The position numbers were made by a program, and so were the translations under genes. The notes under the pieces were generated by a model. It worked only from the letters and a program-made list of their open reading frames with translations, did not search any database and was not told where the DNA came from. A stretch of DNA of 64,000 nt from Planctomycetia bacterium (GTDB lineage Bacteria > Planctomycetota > Phycisphaerae > UBA1845 > UTPLA1), in the NCBI GenBank assembly GCA_015075745.1, contig JABTTW010000001.1, positions 2,914,001 through 2,978,000 of the forward strand, given 5' to 3'. Positions 24,388-32,542 of this stretch are shown piece by piece. The first letter of the stretch is position 1, and each line of letters begins with the position of its first letter.

Positions 24388-25521
24388 GTGACGAGTGTGG
24401 TCTTGGCGCTTGCGGTGTTCTGGCTCGCGTATAGCAATGGCGCAAACGATAATTTCAAAGGCGTCGCAACGCTTTACGGCAGCGGCACGCTCAGCTATCG
24501 CACGGCCCTGACTTGGGCGACGGCGGCAACGCTTGCCGGAAGCGCCATGTCCATTTTGCTGGCCGGATCGCTCGCCAAGGTGTTTAGCGGAAAAGGGCTT
24601 GTGCCCGAGGAACTCACACGGGGCAGCAATTTGCTGATCGCCGTCGCATCCGCGGGCGCCGTCACGATCCTGTTGGCGACATTGCTCAGCATGCCGACGT
24701 CCACCACGCACGCGTTGACTGGCGCTCTCGCGGGTATCTCCTTACTCGTCGGCCATGGCCCATCGAGTCTAAGCACTCTCTGGGGTGGGTTCTTCCTGCC
24801 GCTCTTGGTCAGTCCGCTTTTGGCGATCGGCGGAGCCGTTTTCCTTTATCCACTACTCCACCGTGCCCGTCGGTACATGGGCGTAACACATGAAACGTGC
24901 ATCTGCGCGGGCACCGCAGCGCCTCAAACCGTGCGAATCGTTGAGCACGGGTCCAGCCTATTGGCAGTACCGGTCGAAGGCGGCGCCAGCATCACGATCG
25001 CCTCCCGGCAGGAATGTATTGAGCGCTACGACGGGCGCATCTTGGGAATCAGCGCCCCGGCCATTGTTGACGGCGTTCATTTGCTTAGCGGCCTTTCCGT
25101 CTGCTTCGCCCGGGCAGTGAACGACACGCCCAAGATCGCCGCCTTGCTTCTGGCCGCAGGAGCAGTTGGGGCGAATTTGAAACTGACAGTGGTCGCGGTC
25201 GCAATGGGCGTCGGCGGCTTGCTGAATTCGCGAAGAGTGGCCGAGACCATGAGCAGGCGGATCACCGCCCTGAACACCGGCCAAGGCTTGACCGGCAACT
25301 TGATCACGGCCGCGCTGGTGCTTGGCGCCTCCCGGCTTGGCATGCCGGTCTCGACCACGCATGTCTCATGCGGCGCGCTCTTCGGCATCGGCATGGCAAC
25401 CCGCCGGGCGAAGTGGAAGACCGTGACCCAGATCGTTGTCGCCTGGTTGACGACGTTGCCGATGGGCGCAGCGCTTGGCGCGGGGATATTCTGGCTCCTG
25501 ACACATATTGGAGGCAACTAA
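24388..25521 (+). CDS. pit: PiT-family phosphate-type transporter
   Basis: 377-residue membrane protein starting at GTG 24388, preceded by AGGAGACG. It has the two PiT signatures, one in each half: YSNGANDNFKGVATL and CFARAVNDTPKIAALLL, with about ten hydrophobic segments and a central cytoplasmic loop containing CICAG. PiT proteins move inorganic phosphate with protons, and arsenate is a well-known competing substrate. Its place between arsM and arsS suggests supply or exclusion of arsenate, or phosphate supply. The stop codon is directly followed by the arsS start. Confidence 0.88.
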   Translation: MTSVVLALAVFWLAYSNGANDNFKGVATLYGSGTLSYRTALTWATAATLAGSAMSILLAGSLAKVFSGKGLVPEELTRGSNLLIAVASAGAVTILLATLLSMPTSTTHALTGALAGISLLVGHGPSSLSTLWGGFFLPLLVSPLLAIGGAVFLYPLLHRARRYMGVTHETCICAGTAAPQTVRIVEHGSSLLAVPVEGGASITIASRQECIERYDGRILGISAPAIVDGVHLLSGLSVCFARAVNDTPKIAALLLAAGAVGANLKLTVVAVAMGVGGLLNSRRVAETMSRRITALNTGQGLTGNLITAALVLGASRLGMPVSTTHVSCGALFGIGMATRRAKWKTVTQIVVAWLTTLPMGAALGAGIFWLLTHIGGN

Positions 25522-26544
25522 ATGACGGCACCAGCAACCGTTCCCCTGACCATCGCCGGCGCGAGCGAGTTTGACCGTCGGGTAATCGAAGAAACCGGCG
25601 AGCCGCTGCATGCATCGTCGATCGACACGATGCAGGTCAACGTCGGCCTGACCTGCAACATGGCCTGTCGCCATTGCCACGTGGAGGCTTCGCCGCAACG
25701 GACCGAGAAGATGAGCTGGGAGACGATGTTGCAGGTCATCGAGGCGGCCCAGCGCGGCGGGGCGAGGTGCATTGACATCACGGGCGGCGAGCCGGCTATG
25801 AATCCCGACTTCAGACGATTCGTTACGGCGGCGCGATCCGCGGGCTTCGAGGTGATCGTGCGGACCGATCTGACGATCATGCTCGAAGACGGCTACCGCG
25901 ACCTTCCGGAGTTTCTGGCGGGCCAGCGCGTTCACCTGATTGCCTCGCTGCCATGCTACCTGCCGGACAACGTCAACCGGCAGCGCGGGCTACGAGTTTA
26001 CGAGCGCAGCGTCGAAGTCATTCGTATGCTCAACGGCGTCGGATTCGGGATTGCGGACCAGCTGCCGCTCGACCTCGTCTACAACCCACTGGGGCCGGCG
26101 CTGCCGCCACAGCAAAGCTCTTTGGAAAGCGACTATCGACGCGAGCTGCGGGCTCGATTCGGCATTCGGTTTACGCGCCTGATTGCCATTTCCAACATGC
26201 CCATCGGCCGCTTCCGACACGATTTGGAACGAGAAGGCAGGCTGGCGGACTATGAAAAGCTTCTCCGACAGCAATTCAATCCCGAAACCATCGGCCCGCT
26301 CATGTGTCGGCACCAGGTTCACGTGAGCTGGGACGGCACGCTGCATGATTGCGATTTTAACTACGCCCTTGCACTCCCGACTGCAGGCGGTTTGCCGCGG
26401 CACGTCAGCGAATTCGATCCTCAAAAGCTTAGACATCGGTCGATCGTAACGGGCGCGCATTGCTTTGGCTGCACGGCTGGCCACGGATCCTCGTGCGGCG
26501 GGGCGCTGGCAGAAGTAACCCATGACGTTTCAACAGCATCATAA
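25522..26544 (+). CDS. arsS: Radical SAM arsenosugar biosynthesis protein ArsS
   Basis: 340 residues with the radical SAM cluster motif CNMACRHC (C45, C49, C52), the GGEP SAM-binding motif (ITGGEPAMNP) and the conserved C-terminal CFGCTAGHGSSCGG block. ArsS attaches the 5'-deoxyadenosyl group of SAM to dimethylarsenic, producing the dimethylarsinoyl-deoxyadenosine precursor of arsenosugars. A GGAGGCAACTAA region precedes the ATG, with zero gap from the transporter. Reduced ferredoxin or flavodoxin is needed, which the FNR-like protein in the same operon could help supply. Confidence 0.92.
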   Translation: MTAPATVPLTIAGASEFDRRVIEETGEPLHASSIDTMQVNVGLTCNMACRHCHVEASPQRTEKMSWETMLQVIEAAQRGGARCIDITGGEPAMNPDFRRFVTAARSAGFEVIVRTDLTIMLEDGYRDLPEFLAGQRVHLIASLPCYLPDNVNRQRGLRVYERSVEVIRMLNGVGFGIADQLPLDLVYNPLGPALPPQQSSLESDYRRELRARFGIRFTRLIAISNMPIGRFRHDLEREGRLADYEKLLRQQFNPETIGPLMCRHQVHVSWDGTLHDCDFNYALALPTAGGLPRHVSEFDPQKLRHRSIVTGAHCFGCTAGHGSSCGGALAEVTHDVSTAS

Positions 26545-26550
26545 GGAGCC

Positions 26551-28122
26551 ATGTCCATGAGATGTATTCAACCGAGATTCGTTCTTTTCGTGTCGGCGTG
26601 GATCGCCGCAACTTCCTCCCTCCTGTCGGCCCAGCAGGCACAGACCGAGCAAGCCAAGGAATTTCAACGCATTCGTCGCCCGGGGTCGGTGAACCTCGAA
26701 AAGGAATATGCGATGGATCATCTGAAGATTCCGGAGGAACAGATTCACACCCTCCTGCCGCGTGACGCCATTCCTGCGTTGACGGATCCAGAATTGGAAT
26801 CCGCAGGCGGCGCTTCCTGGCTCCCCGATGACGCCAGGGTCATCGACGTAACCGTAGGTAGCGAGACGATCGGCGTGCCGCTTCGCGTTCTGGACTGGCA
26901 CGAGGTCGTCAACATGACCGTCGGGGATCGGCCCGTCGCGGCCACGTATTGCCCGCTGTGCGACTCGGCAGCCGTATTTTCGCGCGAGATTCGCTCGACG
27001 AGTGGCGAGGCAAAAGACAAGCCGACCGTGTTGGAGTTCGGCGTTTCCGGTGCGCTCTACAACTCCAACGTCCTAATGTACGATAAAACGCACAAGGGCC
27101 TCTGGAGTCAGTTGGGCATGAAAGCCGTCTCTGGCCCGCTGGCCGGGACGAGCCTGGAAGCCCTACCTGTCGTTGTGATTTCGTTTTCGCAGTTCAAGCG
27201 ATCGCATCCCGCGGCGCGCATTGTGAGTCGCAACACCGGTCACAAACGGGACTACGCTCACTCCCCGTATGAGCAGTATCTCACCAGCGACGATTTGCGG
27301 GTTCCGGTGGCGAAGATTGGAAGTGAACTGCCGCGCAAGACGCTAGGAGTCGGCGTTGCCAGTGACCAACAGGCATGGTTCGTTCCCGTGGCGGCGGTCG
27401 GCGAAGGCTACACACTCAAGACGCCCGCCGGAGATGTTCGAATAGCTCGAACACCGGCGGGTGTTTCCGTGATCGATGCACCGCAACATGTGCGAACGGC
27501 GCAGACCTTCTATTACTCCTGGTCGGCCTTTTACCCTGATACCCATGTGGTCACGAGCAACGCATCAGGAGAACTCAAGAGGTCACCGGGATTATCGGTT
27601 GGCGAGAAGGCCCCGGACGTCGCCCTCACGACCTTGGAAGGTAAAGCCGTTCACCTGGCATCGCTCTACAAAGACGGGCCTGTCGTACTCACGTTTTATC
27701 GCGGGGGGTGGTGCCCAATTTGCAACCGCGCCCTTTCGAGCTGGCGAGACAAGCTTGGCGCGTTGGAGGCAGCCGGAGGCAAATTCGTGGCCCTCTCGCC
27801 GGAGAAGCCGGATCATGCCGCGAAGACAATTGAGAAGGGGCACTTGAACTTCACCGTCCTCGGCGATCCGAGGCACGAGGCCGCCAAGGCCTTCCGCGTG
27901 CACTTTACTGTTGATGAAGAGACGAAGGCCAAGTACAAGGGATTCGGACTCGATGTGGCCGAGTCCAATGTCTCGGGCACATGGGATCTCCCCGCTCCGG
28001 CAACATTCGTCATCGACAAGGGCGGGGTCGTGCGCTATGCGTTCGCGGATTGGGATTACAAAAAGCGAGCGGATCCGGACGAAGTCATCGCAGCCGTCAA
28101 AACTCTAACGAAAAGCCGGTAG
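26551..28122 (+). CDS. Exported DUF3179-peroxiredoxin fusion
   Basis: 523 residues. A signal peptide (residues 1-27) is followed by a DUF3179 domain (about 60-330) with TYCPLCDSAAVFSREI and DYAHSPYEQY. A peroxiredoxin/AhpC-TSA domain begins at VGEKAPDVALTTLEGKAV; its cysteines are in GGWCPICNRAL (C388, C391), with EKPDHAAKTI following. The operon position after arsS suggests a periplasmic role in handling arsenicals, for instance redox cycling of As(V)/As(III) species or peroxide removal. DUF3179 itself has no known activity. The CxxC is more like a reductase site than a single peroxidatic Cys. Confidence 0.85.
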   Translation: MSMRCIQPRFVLFVSAWIAATSSLLSAQQAQTEQAKEFQRIRRPGSVNLEKEYAMDHLKIPEEQIHTLLPRDAIPALTDPELESAGGASWLPDDARVIDVTVGSETIGVPLRVLDWHEVVNMTVGDRPVAATYCPLCDSAAVFSREIRSTSGEAKDKPTVLEFGVSGALYNSNVLMYDKTHKGLWSQLGMKAVSGPLAGTSLEALPVVVISFSQFKRSHPAARIVSRNTGHKRDYAHSPYEQYLTSDDLRVPVAKIGSELPRKTLGVGVASDQQAWFVPVAAVGEGYTLKTPAGDVRIARTPAGVSVIDAPQHVRTAQTFYYSWSAFYPDTHVVTSNASGELKRSPGLSVGEKAPDVALTTLEGKAVHLASLYKDGPVVLTFYRGGWCPICNRALSSWRDKLGALEAAGGKFVALSPEKPDHAAKTIEKGHLNFTVLGDPRHEAAKAFRVHFTVDEETKAKYKGFGLDVAESNVSGTWDLPAPATFVIDKGGVVRYAFADWDYKKRADPDEVIAAVKTLTKSR

Positions 28123-28155
28123 GAAAAGACAGCCCAGAAGCAGGGAGTACTCATC

Positions 28156-29832
28156 TTGAATGCGCACTCGATCAACACGGCCACCGGCGGTAACGAACCG
28201 ACGGCTCAGATAACCGTCAACTCCGGAAGCCGATCGTCATGGCGACTGGTGAACCTGGTCGCTGCGGCGACCATCGTCATCTGCCTGATCATCCTCACAC
28301 GCATTCTCCCCGTGGAAAGGGCAATCGGCGCAATGCAATCGGGCATTGACCGACTCGGCTGGTTCGGCCCGCTCGCCTTCGGCGGCGCATACATTCTCGC
28401 GAGCCTGCTCTTTGTGCCCGGCTCGGTCCTCACGCTTTCATCCGGAGCGCTCTTTGGCTTGCTATGGGGAATGGTCATTGTATCGATTTCCTCGACGATC
28501 ACCGCGGCATTGGCATTTCTCATTGCCCGTCACTTCGCTCGGGCGGGCGTCCAAAGAGCCGCCCAGGGAAATGCGCGATTTTCGGCAATCGATCGGGCGA
28601 TCGGCACGGGGGGTTGGAAGATCGTGGCCCTCTTTCGGTTGTCGCCGGCTGTCCCGCATAGCTTGGGAAATTACCTCTACGGAATATCGTCAATTCGCTT
28701 CTGGCCCTACGTTCTGGCGAGCTGGATCTGCATGCTCCCTGGGACGTTCATGTTTGTGTATCTCGGCCATGTCGGCGCCGAGGGTCTTCAGGCGGTAAGC
28801 GCAGGCGGCAGCGCGATCGGCGCCGGCAAGGCGATCCTGTTGTTCGCCGGTCTGCTGGCGACGGTGGTCGTGACCGTGTATGTCACGCGTTTGGCACGAC
28901 GTGTCCTCGCCGAGCAAGGTGCATTGGATATGGCATCACCCCCGCCGGATTCCGGATCCTCTCCCCTCGACGCCGGAGCAGCGCCGGTGAGCAAGCGAAA
29001 GATGGCAGTGCCCATCTTCGCCCTCGTTCTTGCGGTGATAACGGGCGTAGCATGGATGCGGCGAGACGCCCTGCAAGGCATTTTCGGCCCGCCGGGCGTC
29101 AAACTGGTGGAGGCATACGGCTCGGAAGGCGTGGGAGCCTCGTTCGACCATTCAATTTTCAATCAACTGCTCTCGAGCCACGTCACCGAGGGGGGCTGGG
29201 TGGACTACGCCGGCCTGCGTCGGGACTCTTCGCAACTCGACGCATACATTGCTCTAATCGCCAAGGCGCGTTTCGATGAGTTGAGCCGCGACGAAAAACT
29301 GGCCTTGTTGATCAACGCATACAACGCATTCACCCTGAGGCTCGTCCTCGACAAGTACCCGGTCACATCGATCAAGGACATTCCCGACGCGGATCGATGG
29401 AATGACAAACGATGGAACCTGGGCGGCAGCGTCTGGAGCCTGAACCAGATCGAGCAGAAGCAGATTCGTCCGAAGTTCAAGGAGCCGCGGATTCACTTTG
29501 CCTTGGTGTGCGCGGCGGTTGGCTGTCCGCCCCTGCGAAACGAAGCATACGTCGGCAAGCGTATCAACCGGCAGCTCGATGAACAAACGCGCTACGTTCA
29601 CTCCCACAGGACGTGGTTTCAATTCAAATCGGATATCAAGACCGCTTACCTGACTCAGCTCTACAAGTGGTATGGCGGCGATTTTGAGCAGGTGTCAGGC
29701 GATGTGCTGAAATTCGCCGCGTCTTCCTCAGACTCCCTGCAAGCGGCATTGAAGGACGGTATGCCGATTCGCATCGAGTGGCTTGACTACGACTGGCGAT
29801 TAAACAGCATTGACAATCGGCAGGATCGATAG
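28156..29832 (+). CDS. TVP38/TMEM64-DUF547 fusion protein
   Basis: 558 residues from TTG 28156 (AGGGAG upstream). A leading helix is followed by a TVP38/DedA-like (SNARE-associated) membrane domain, about residues 55-245, including LFVPGSVLTLSSGALFGLLW and FRLSPAVPHSLGNYLYG. A further helix (about 280-300) precedes a DUF547 domain (about 320-545) with ALLINAYNAFTLRLVL and VCAAVGCPPLRNEAY. DedA/TVP38 proteins are linked to lipid scrambling. The fusion inside an arsenosugar operon suggests transport or flipping of an arseno-glycolipid intermediate. Confidence 0.85.
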   Translation: MNAHSINTATGGNEPTAQITVNSGSRSSWRLVNLVAAATIVICLIILTRILPVERAIGAMQSGIDRLGWFGPLAFGGAYILASLLFVPGSVLTLSSGALFGLLWGMVIVSISSTITAALAFLIARHFARAGVQRAAQGNARFSAIDRAIGTGGWKIVALFRLSPAVPHSLGNYLYGISSIRFWPYVLASWICMLPGTFMFVYLGHVGAEGLQAVSAGGSAIGAGKAILLFAGLLATVVVTVYVTRLARRVLAEQGALDMASPPPDSGSSPLDAGAAPVSKRKMAVPIFALVLAVITGVAWMRRDALQGIFGPPGVKLVEAYGSEGVGASFDHSIFNQLLSSHVTEGGWVDYAGLRRDSSQLDAYIALIAKARFDELSRDEKLALLINAYNAFTLRLVLDKYPVTSIKDIPDADRWNDKRWNLGGSVWSLNQIEQKQIRPKFKEPRIHFALVCAAVGCPPLRNEAYVGKRINRQLDEQTRYVHSHRTWFQFKSDIKTAYLTQLYKWYGGDFEQVSGDVLKFAASSSDSLQAALKDGMPIRIEWLDYDWRLNSIDNRQDR

Positions 29833-29847
29833 CAAGGAGACGATTGA

Positions 29848-31437
29848 GTGATTGCATCGCAAGAAGACATGGCAGCCGAGGCGCGGCCCGGAGGTCCCAT
29901 GGCGGATCCAGCCAATGGCAGTGCTATGATCGGTCGCCCGCCGCAGACCTCTTCCGCGGATGAGCACAATCGCCGTTTGGTGGCAAATATCCATCCGACT
30001 GCGTGGACCAACCCGACTCCCGCTGGTCGTTACAATCTGGTCGTCGTCGGCGCGGGAACAGCAAGTCTGGTAACGGCGGCCGGCGCTGCAGGCCTCGGCG
30101 CAAGGGTCGCCCTGATTGAGCGCGACCTGATGGGCGGCGACTGTCTAAACGTCGGCTGCGTCCCGTCCAAAGCCTTGATTCGCTCCGCCCGCGCATTGGC
30201 CGACGCGCGAGATGCCCGAAACTTCGGAGTTCGCGTGCCTGAAGGGTTATCTGTGGATTTTCCAGCGGTCATGGAGCGAATGCGTCAACTTCGCGCCGGG
30301 ATCAGCCCGAATGACTCAGCGCGGCGATTTCGAGAGTTGGGCATCGATGTCTTTATTGGCGAGGCGCGTTTCACGAGTGGGCAGACGGTCGAAACCGGGG
30401 GACAGACCCTCCGTTTTGCCCGGGCGTGCATTGCCACCGGCGCGCGGGCTGCATCATTGCCGATTCCAGGCCTCGCCGAGGCGGGCTATCTTACAAATGA
30501 AACGATCTTTTCGTTGACCGAGCTTCCACAGCGATTGGCGATCATCGGCGCCGGACCCATCGGCTGCGAGATGGCGCAGACATTCGCCCGATTCGGTTCG
30601 AAGGTCACGCTCCTGGAGGCTGGACCACACATCCTGGGACGCGAGGATCCCGACGCCGCAGCGCGAATCGAGGTTGCGCTCCGCAGCGATGGCGTCGATA
30701 TCCGCTGTTCCGCCAAAATCCAGTCCGTTCGTCACGAAGGTGAAAAAGTGATCGCCTTGCAGGACGACGAGGAAGTCCGCGCCGATGCGATTCTGCTGGG
30801 TGTCGGCCGGGCGCCCAACGTGGAAGGGCTGGGCCTGGAGTCGGCAGGCGTCGAGTTCGAAAAACGAGCCGGCGTCAAGGTCAACGATCGCTTACGGACG
30901 ACGAATCCGCGCATCTTCGCTGCCGGCGACGTTTGCTCGCGTTACAAATTTACGCATGCCGCGGATTTCATGGCCCGGATCGTGATTCAGAACGCGCTAT
31001 TCGTCGGGCGTGCCAAGGCCAGTGCCCTGACCATTCCCTGGTGCACCTACACCGATCCGGAAATCGCGCACGTCGGGATTTACGAGCATGACGCCAGAGA
31101 GCAAGGCATCGACCTTCGCACGATCACCCTTGAAATGAGCGACGTGGACCGTGCCATCCTCGACGGCGAGACGGACGGCTTCCTGAAGGTTCATCTCAAG
31201 GCCGGGACTGACAAGATTCTGGGCGCGACGCTCGTGGCCCGGCACGCGGGCGAGATGATCAGCGAGATCACCCTTGCAGTGGTCGCCGGAAAGGGCCTGG
31301 GGACAATCGCCCGAACGATTCATCCGTACCCGACGCAGGCTGAAATCATCCGCAAGGCGGGCGATGCCCATAACCGCACTCGCCTGACGCCTTTTGTTCG
31401 AAAGCTGTTCAATCTGGTATTGAAGCTTCGTCGGTAA
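29848..31437 (+). CDS. Mercuric-reductase-like FAD disulfide oxidoreductase
   Basis: 529 residues from GTG 29848 after GCAAGGAGACG. FAD site LVVVGAGTASLVTAAGAA; redox pair GGDCLNVGCVPSK (C99, C104); NAD(P) site IIGAGPIGCEMAQTFARFG; FAD site FAAGDVC; dimerisation His block ARTIHPYPTQAEI. A 60-residue polar N-terminal extension lacks the HMA metal-binding motif, and the Cys pair at the C-terminus of MerA is absent. It is therefore a MerA-type or lipoamide-dehydrogenase-like enzyme of unknown substrate, perhaps an organoarsenical or thiol disulfide. A close paralogue lies at the far end of the window (62753-64000). Confidence 0.85.
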   Translation: MIASQEDMAAEARPGGPMADPANGSAMIGRPPQTSSADEHNRRLVANIHPTAWTNPTPAGRYNLVVVGAGTASLVTAAGAAGLGARVALIERDLMGGDCLNVGCVPSKALIRSARALADARDARNFGVRVPEGLSVDFPAVMERMRQLRAGISPNDSARRFRELGIDVFIGEARFTSGQTVETGGQTLRFARACIATGARAASLPIPGLAEAGYLTNETIFSLTELPQRLAIIGAGPIGCEMAQTFARFGSKVTLLEAGPHILGREDPDAAARIEVALRSDGVDIRCSAKIQSVRHEGEKVIALQDDEEVRADAILLGVGRAPNVEGLGLESAGVEFEKRAGVKVNDRLRTTNPRIFAAGDVCSRYKFTHAADFMARIVIQNALFVGRAKASALTIPWCTYTDPEIAHVGIYEHDAREQGIDLRTITLEMSDVDRAILDGETDGFLKVHLKAGTDKILGATLVARHAGEMISEITLAVVAGKGLGTIARTIHPYPTQAEIIRKAGDAHNRTRLTPFVRKLFNLVLKLRR

Positions 31438-31450
31438 GGAGGTTGAGGGG

Positions 31451-31585
31451 ATGCCTGATCTTTTAGTAGGGATCGCAGGATGGCTTCGCGAAGCATTACA
31501 ACCATCCGTAGTGGGCCGGACGACGGTCTATGCCATCGTGGTGGGCGCCATGCGGGCGATGAGGGAACGACGGCAAGACCTGTGA
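31451..31585 (+). CDS. Short ORF with strong ribosome-binding site
   Basis: 44-residue reading frame (first residues MPDLLVGIAGWLREALQPSV) starting at ATG 31451, 13 nt after the flavoenzyme stop and directly preceded by AAGGAGGTTGAGGGG, one of the best Shine-Dalgarno sites in the operon. The peptide is amphipathic with a hydrophobic stretch (VYAIVVGAM) and a basic end. No family recognised. It could be a genuine small membrane-associated protein or a coincidental frame. Confidence 0.4.
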   Translation: MPDLLVGIAGWLREALQPSVVGRTTVYAIVVGAMRAMRERRQDL

Positions 31586-31690
31586 GGAAATCGGCGGCTT
31601 GTCTTGCGACCTTCGCCGACCGTGTTTTGCACAATTAATACCGCGGGCTGCGCTTAGGTAATCTGCCCGAAAGGGGGTTGAGGTATTCCA

Positions 31691-32506
31691 GTGAAAATGA
31701 CTGAACTCAATGCCAAAGTTATCCAGCGAATCGAGATATCGACGGCGCTCATCGTTCTCCGGGTTTCGTTCGATGGCTGGGAGATGCCTGCGTTTACGCC
31801 CGGCCAGTTCGCGGTCTTGGCGCTTCCCGGCAACAGCGCCCGCTGCGCGATGTGCGAGGAGGAGGATGAGACGGCCGAGGGGGAACGACTGATCAAGCGG
31901 GCATATTCCATTTCCTCGTCTTCGCGGCTGAAGGAATTCCTGGAGTTCTACGTGGCCCTCGTTCCATCAGGTGCGCTGACGCCGCGACTGTTCGCCTTGC
32001 AAATGGGCGATTCACTGTGGCTGGGCCCCAAGTTCAGCGGAATGTTCACGCTTAGGGAAGTGCCACCGGACAAGCACGTAGTGCTGATTTCGACAGGGAC
32101 GGGGCTGGCCCCGTACATCAGCATGCTGCGCGATGAGTTACAATGCGGAGGGCCCCGTCGCTTCGCGGTCGTTCACGGTGCGCGCCATAGCTGGGAATTG
32201 GGCTATCGGAGCGAATTGATGATGCTGCAGTCGATGTGTCCGAACATTACCTACTTGCCGCTCATCAGCCGTCCTCAGGACGAGCCCGTTCATTGGACCG
32301 GCCGCGCCGGTCGGATTCAATCGGTCTGGCGCGAGAATCCGTTGCGCGAATTTTGGAAGTTTGATCCGACGCCGGATAACACACACATTTTTCTCTGTGG
32401 CAACCCCGGCATGGTCGAGGAGATGACCGCCATTCTCTCCCAGGACGGCTTCAGTGAACATTCTGTACGCCAGCCCGGACAGATTCACATCGAGAAGTAT
32501 TGGTGA
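31691..32506 (+). CDS. Ferredoxin-NADP+ reductase-like flavoprotein
   Basis: 271 residues from GTG 31691 or ATG 31697, with GGGGTTGAGG upstream. FAD-binding RAYSISSS (about residue 70) and a nucleotide-binding GTGLAPYISML are conserved, followed by LCGNPGMVEEM; the C-terminal HIEKYW matches plant-type FNR ends. An extra acidic loop (CEEEDETAEGER) sits in the FAD domain. It moves electrons between NADPH and ferredoxin/flavodoxin and may reduce the iron-sulfur cluster of ArsS. Confidence 0.88.
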   Translation: MKMTELNAKVIQRIEISTALIVLRVSFDGWEMPAFTPGQFAVLALPGNSARCAMCEEEDETAEGERLIKRAYSISSSSRLKEFLEFYVALVPSGALTPRLFALQMGDSLWLGPKFSGMFTLREVPPDKHVVLISTGTGLAPYISMLRDELQCGGPRRFAVVHGARHSWELGYRSELMMLQSMCPNITYLPLISRPQDEPVHWTGRAGRIQSVWRENPLREFWKFDPTPDNTHIFLCGNPGMVEEMTAILSQDGFSEHSVRQPGQIHIEKYW

Positions 32507-32542
32507 AGAAACCCGGCGGACCCTTGAACAACCGGAGACATC

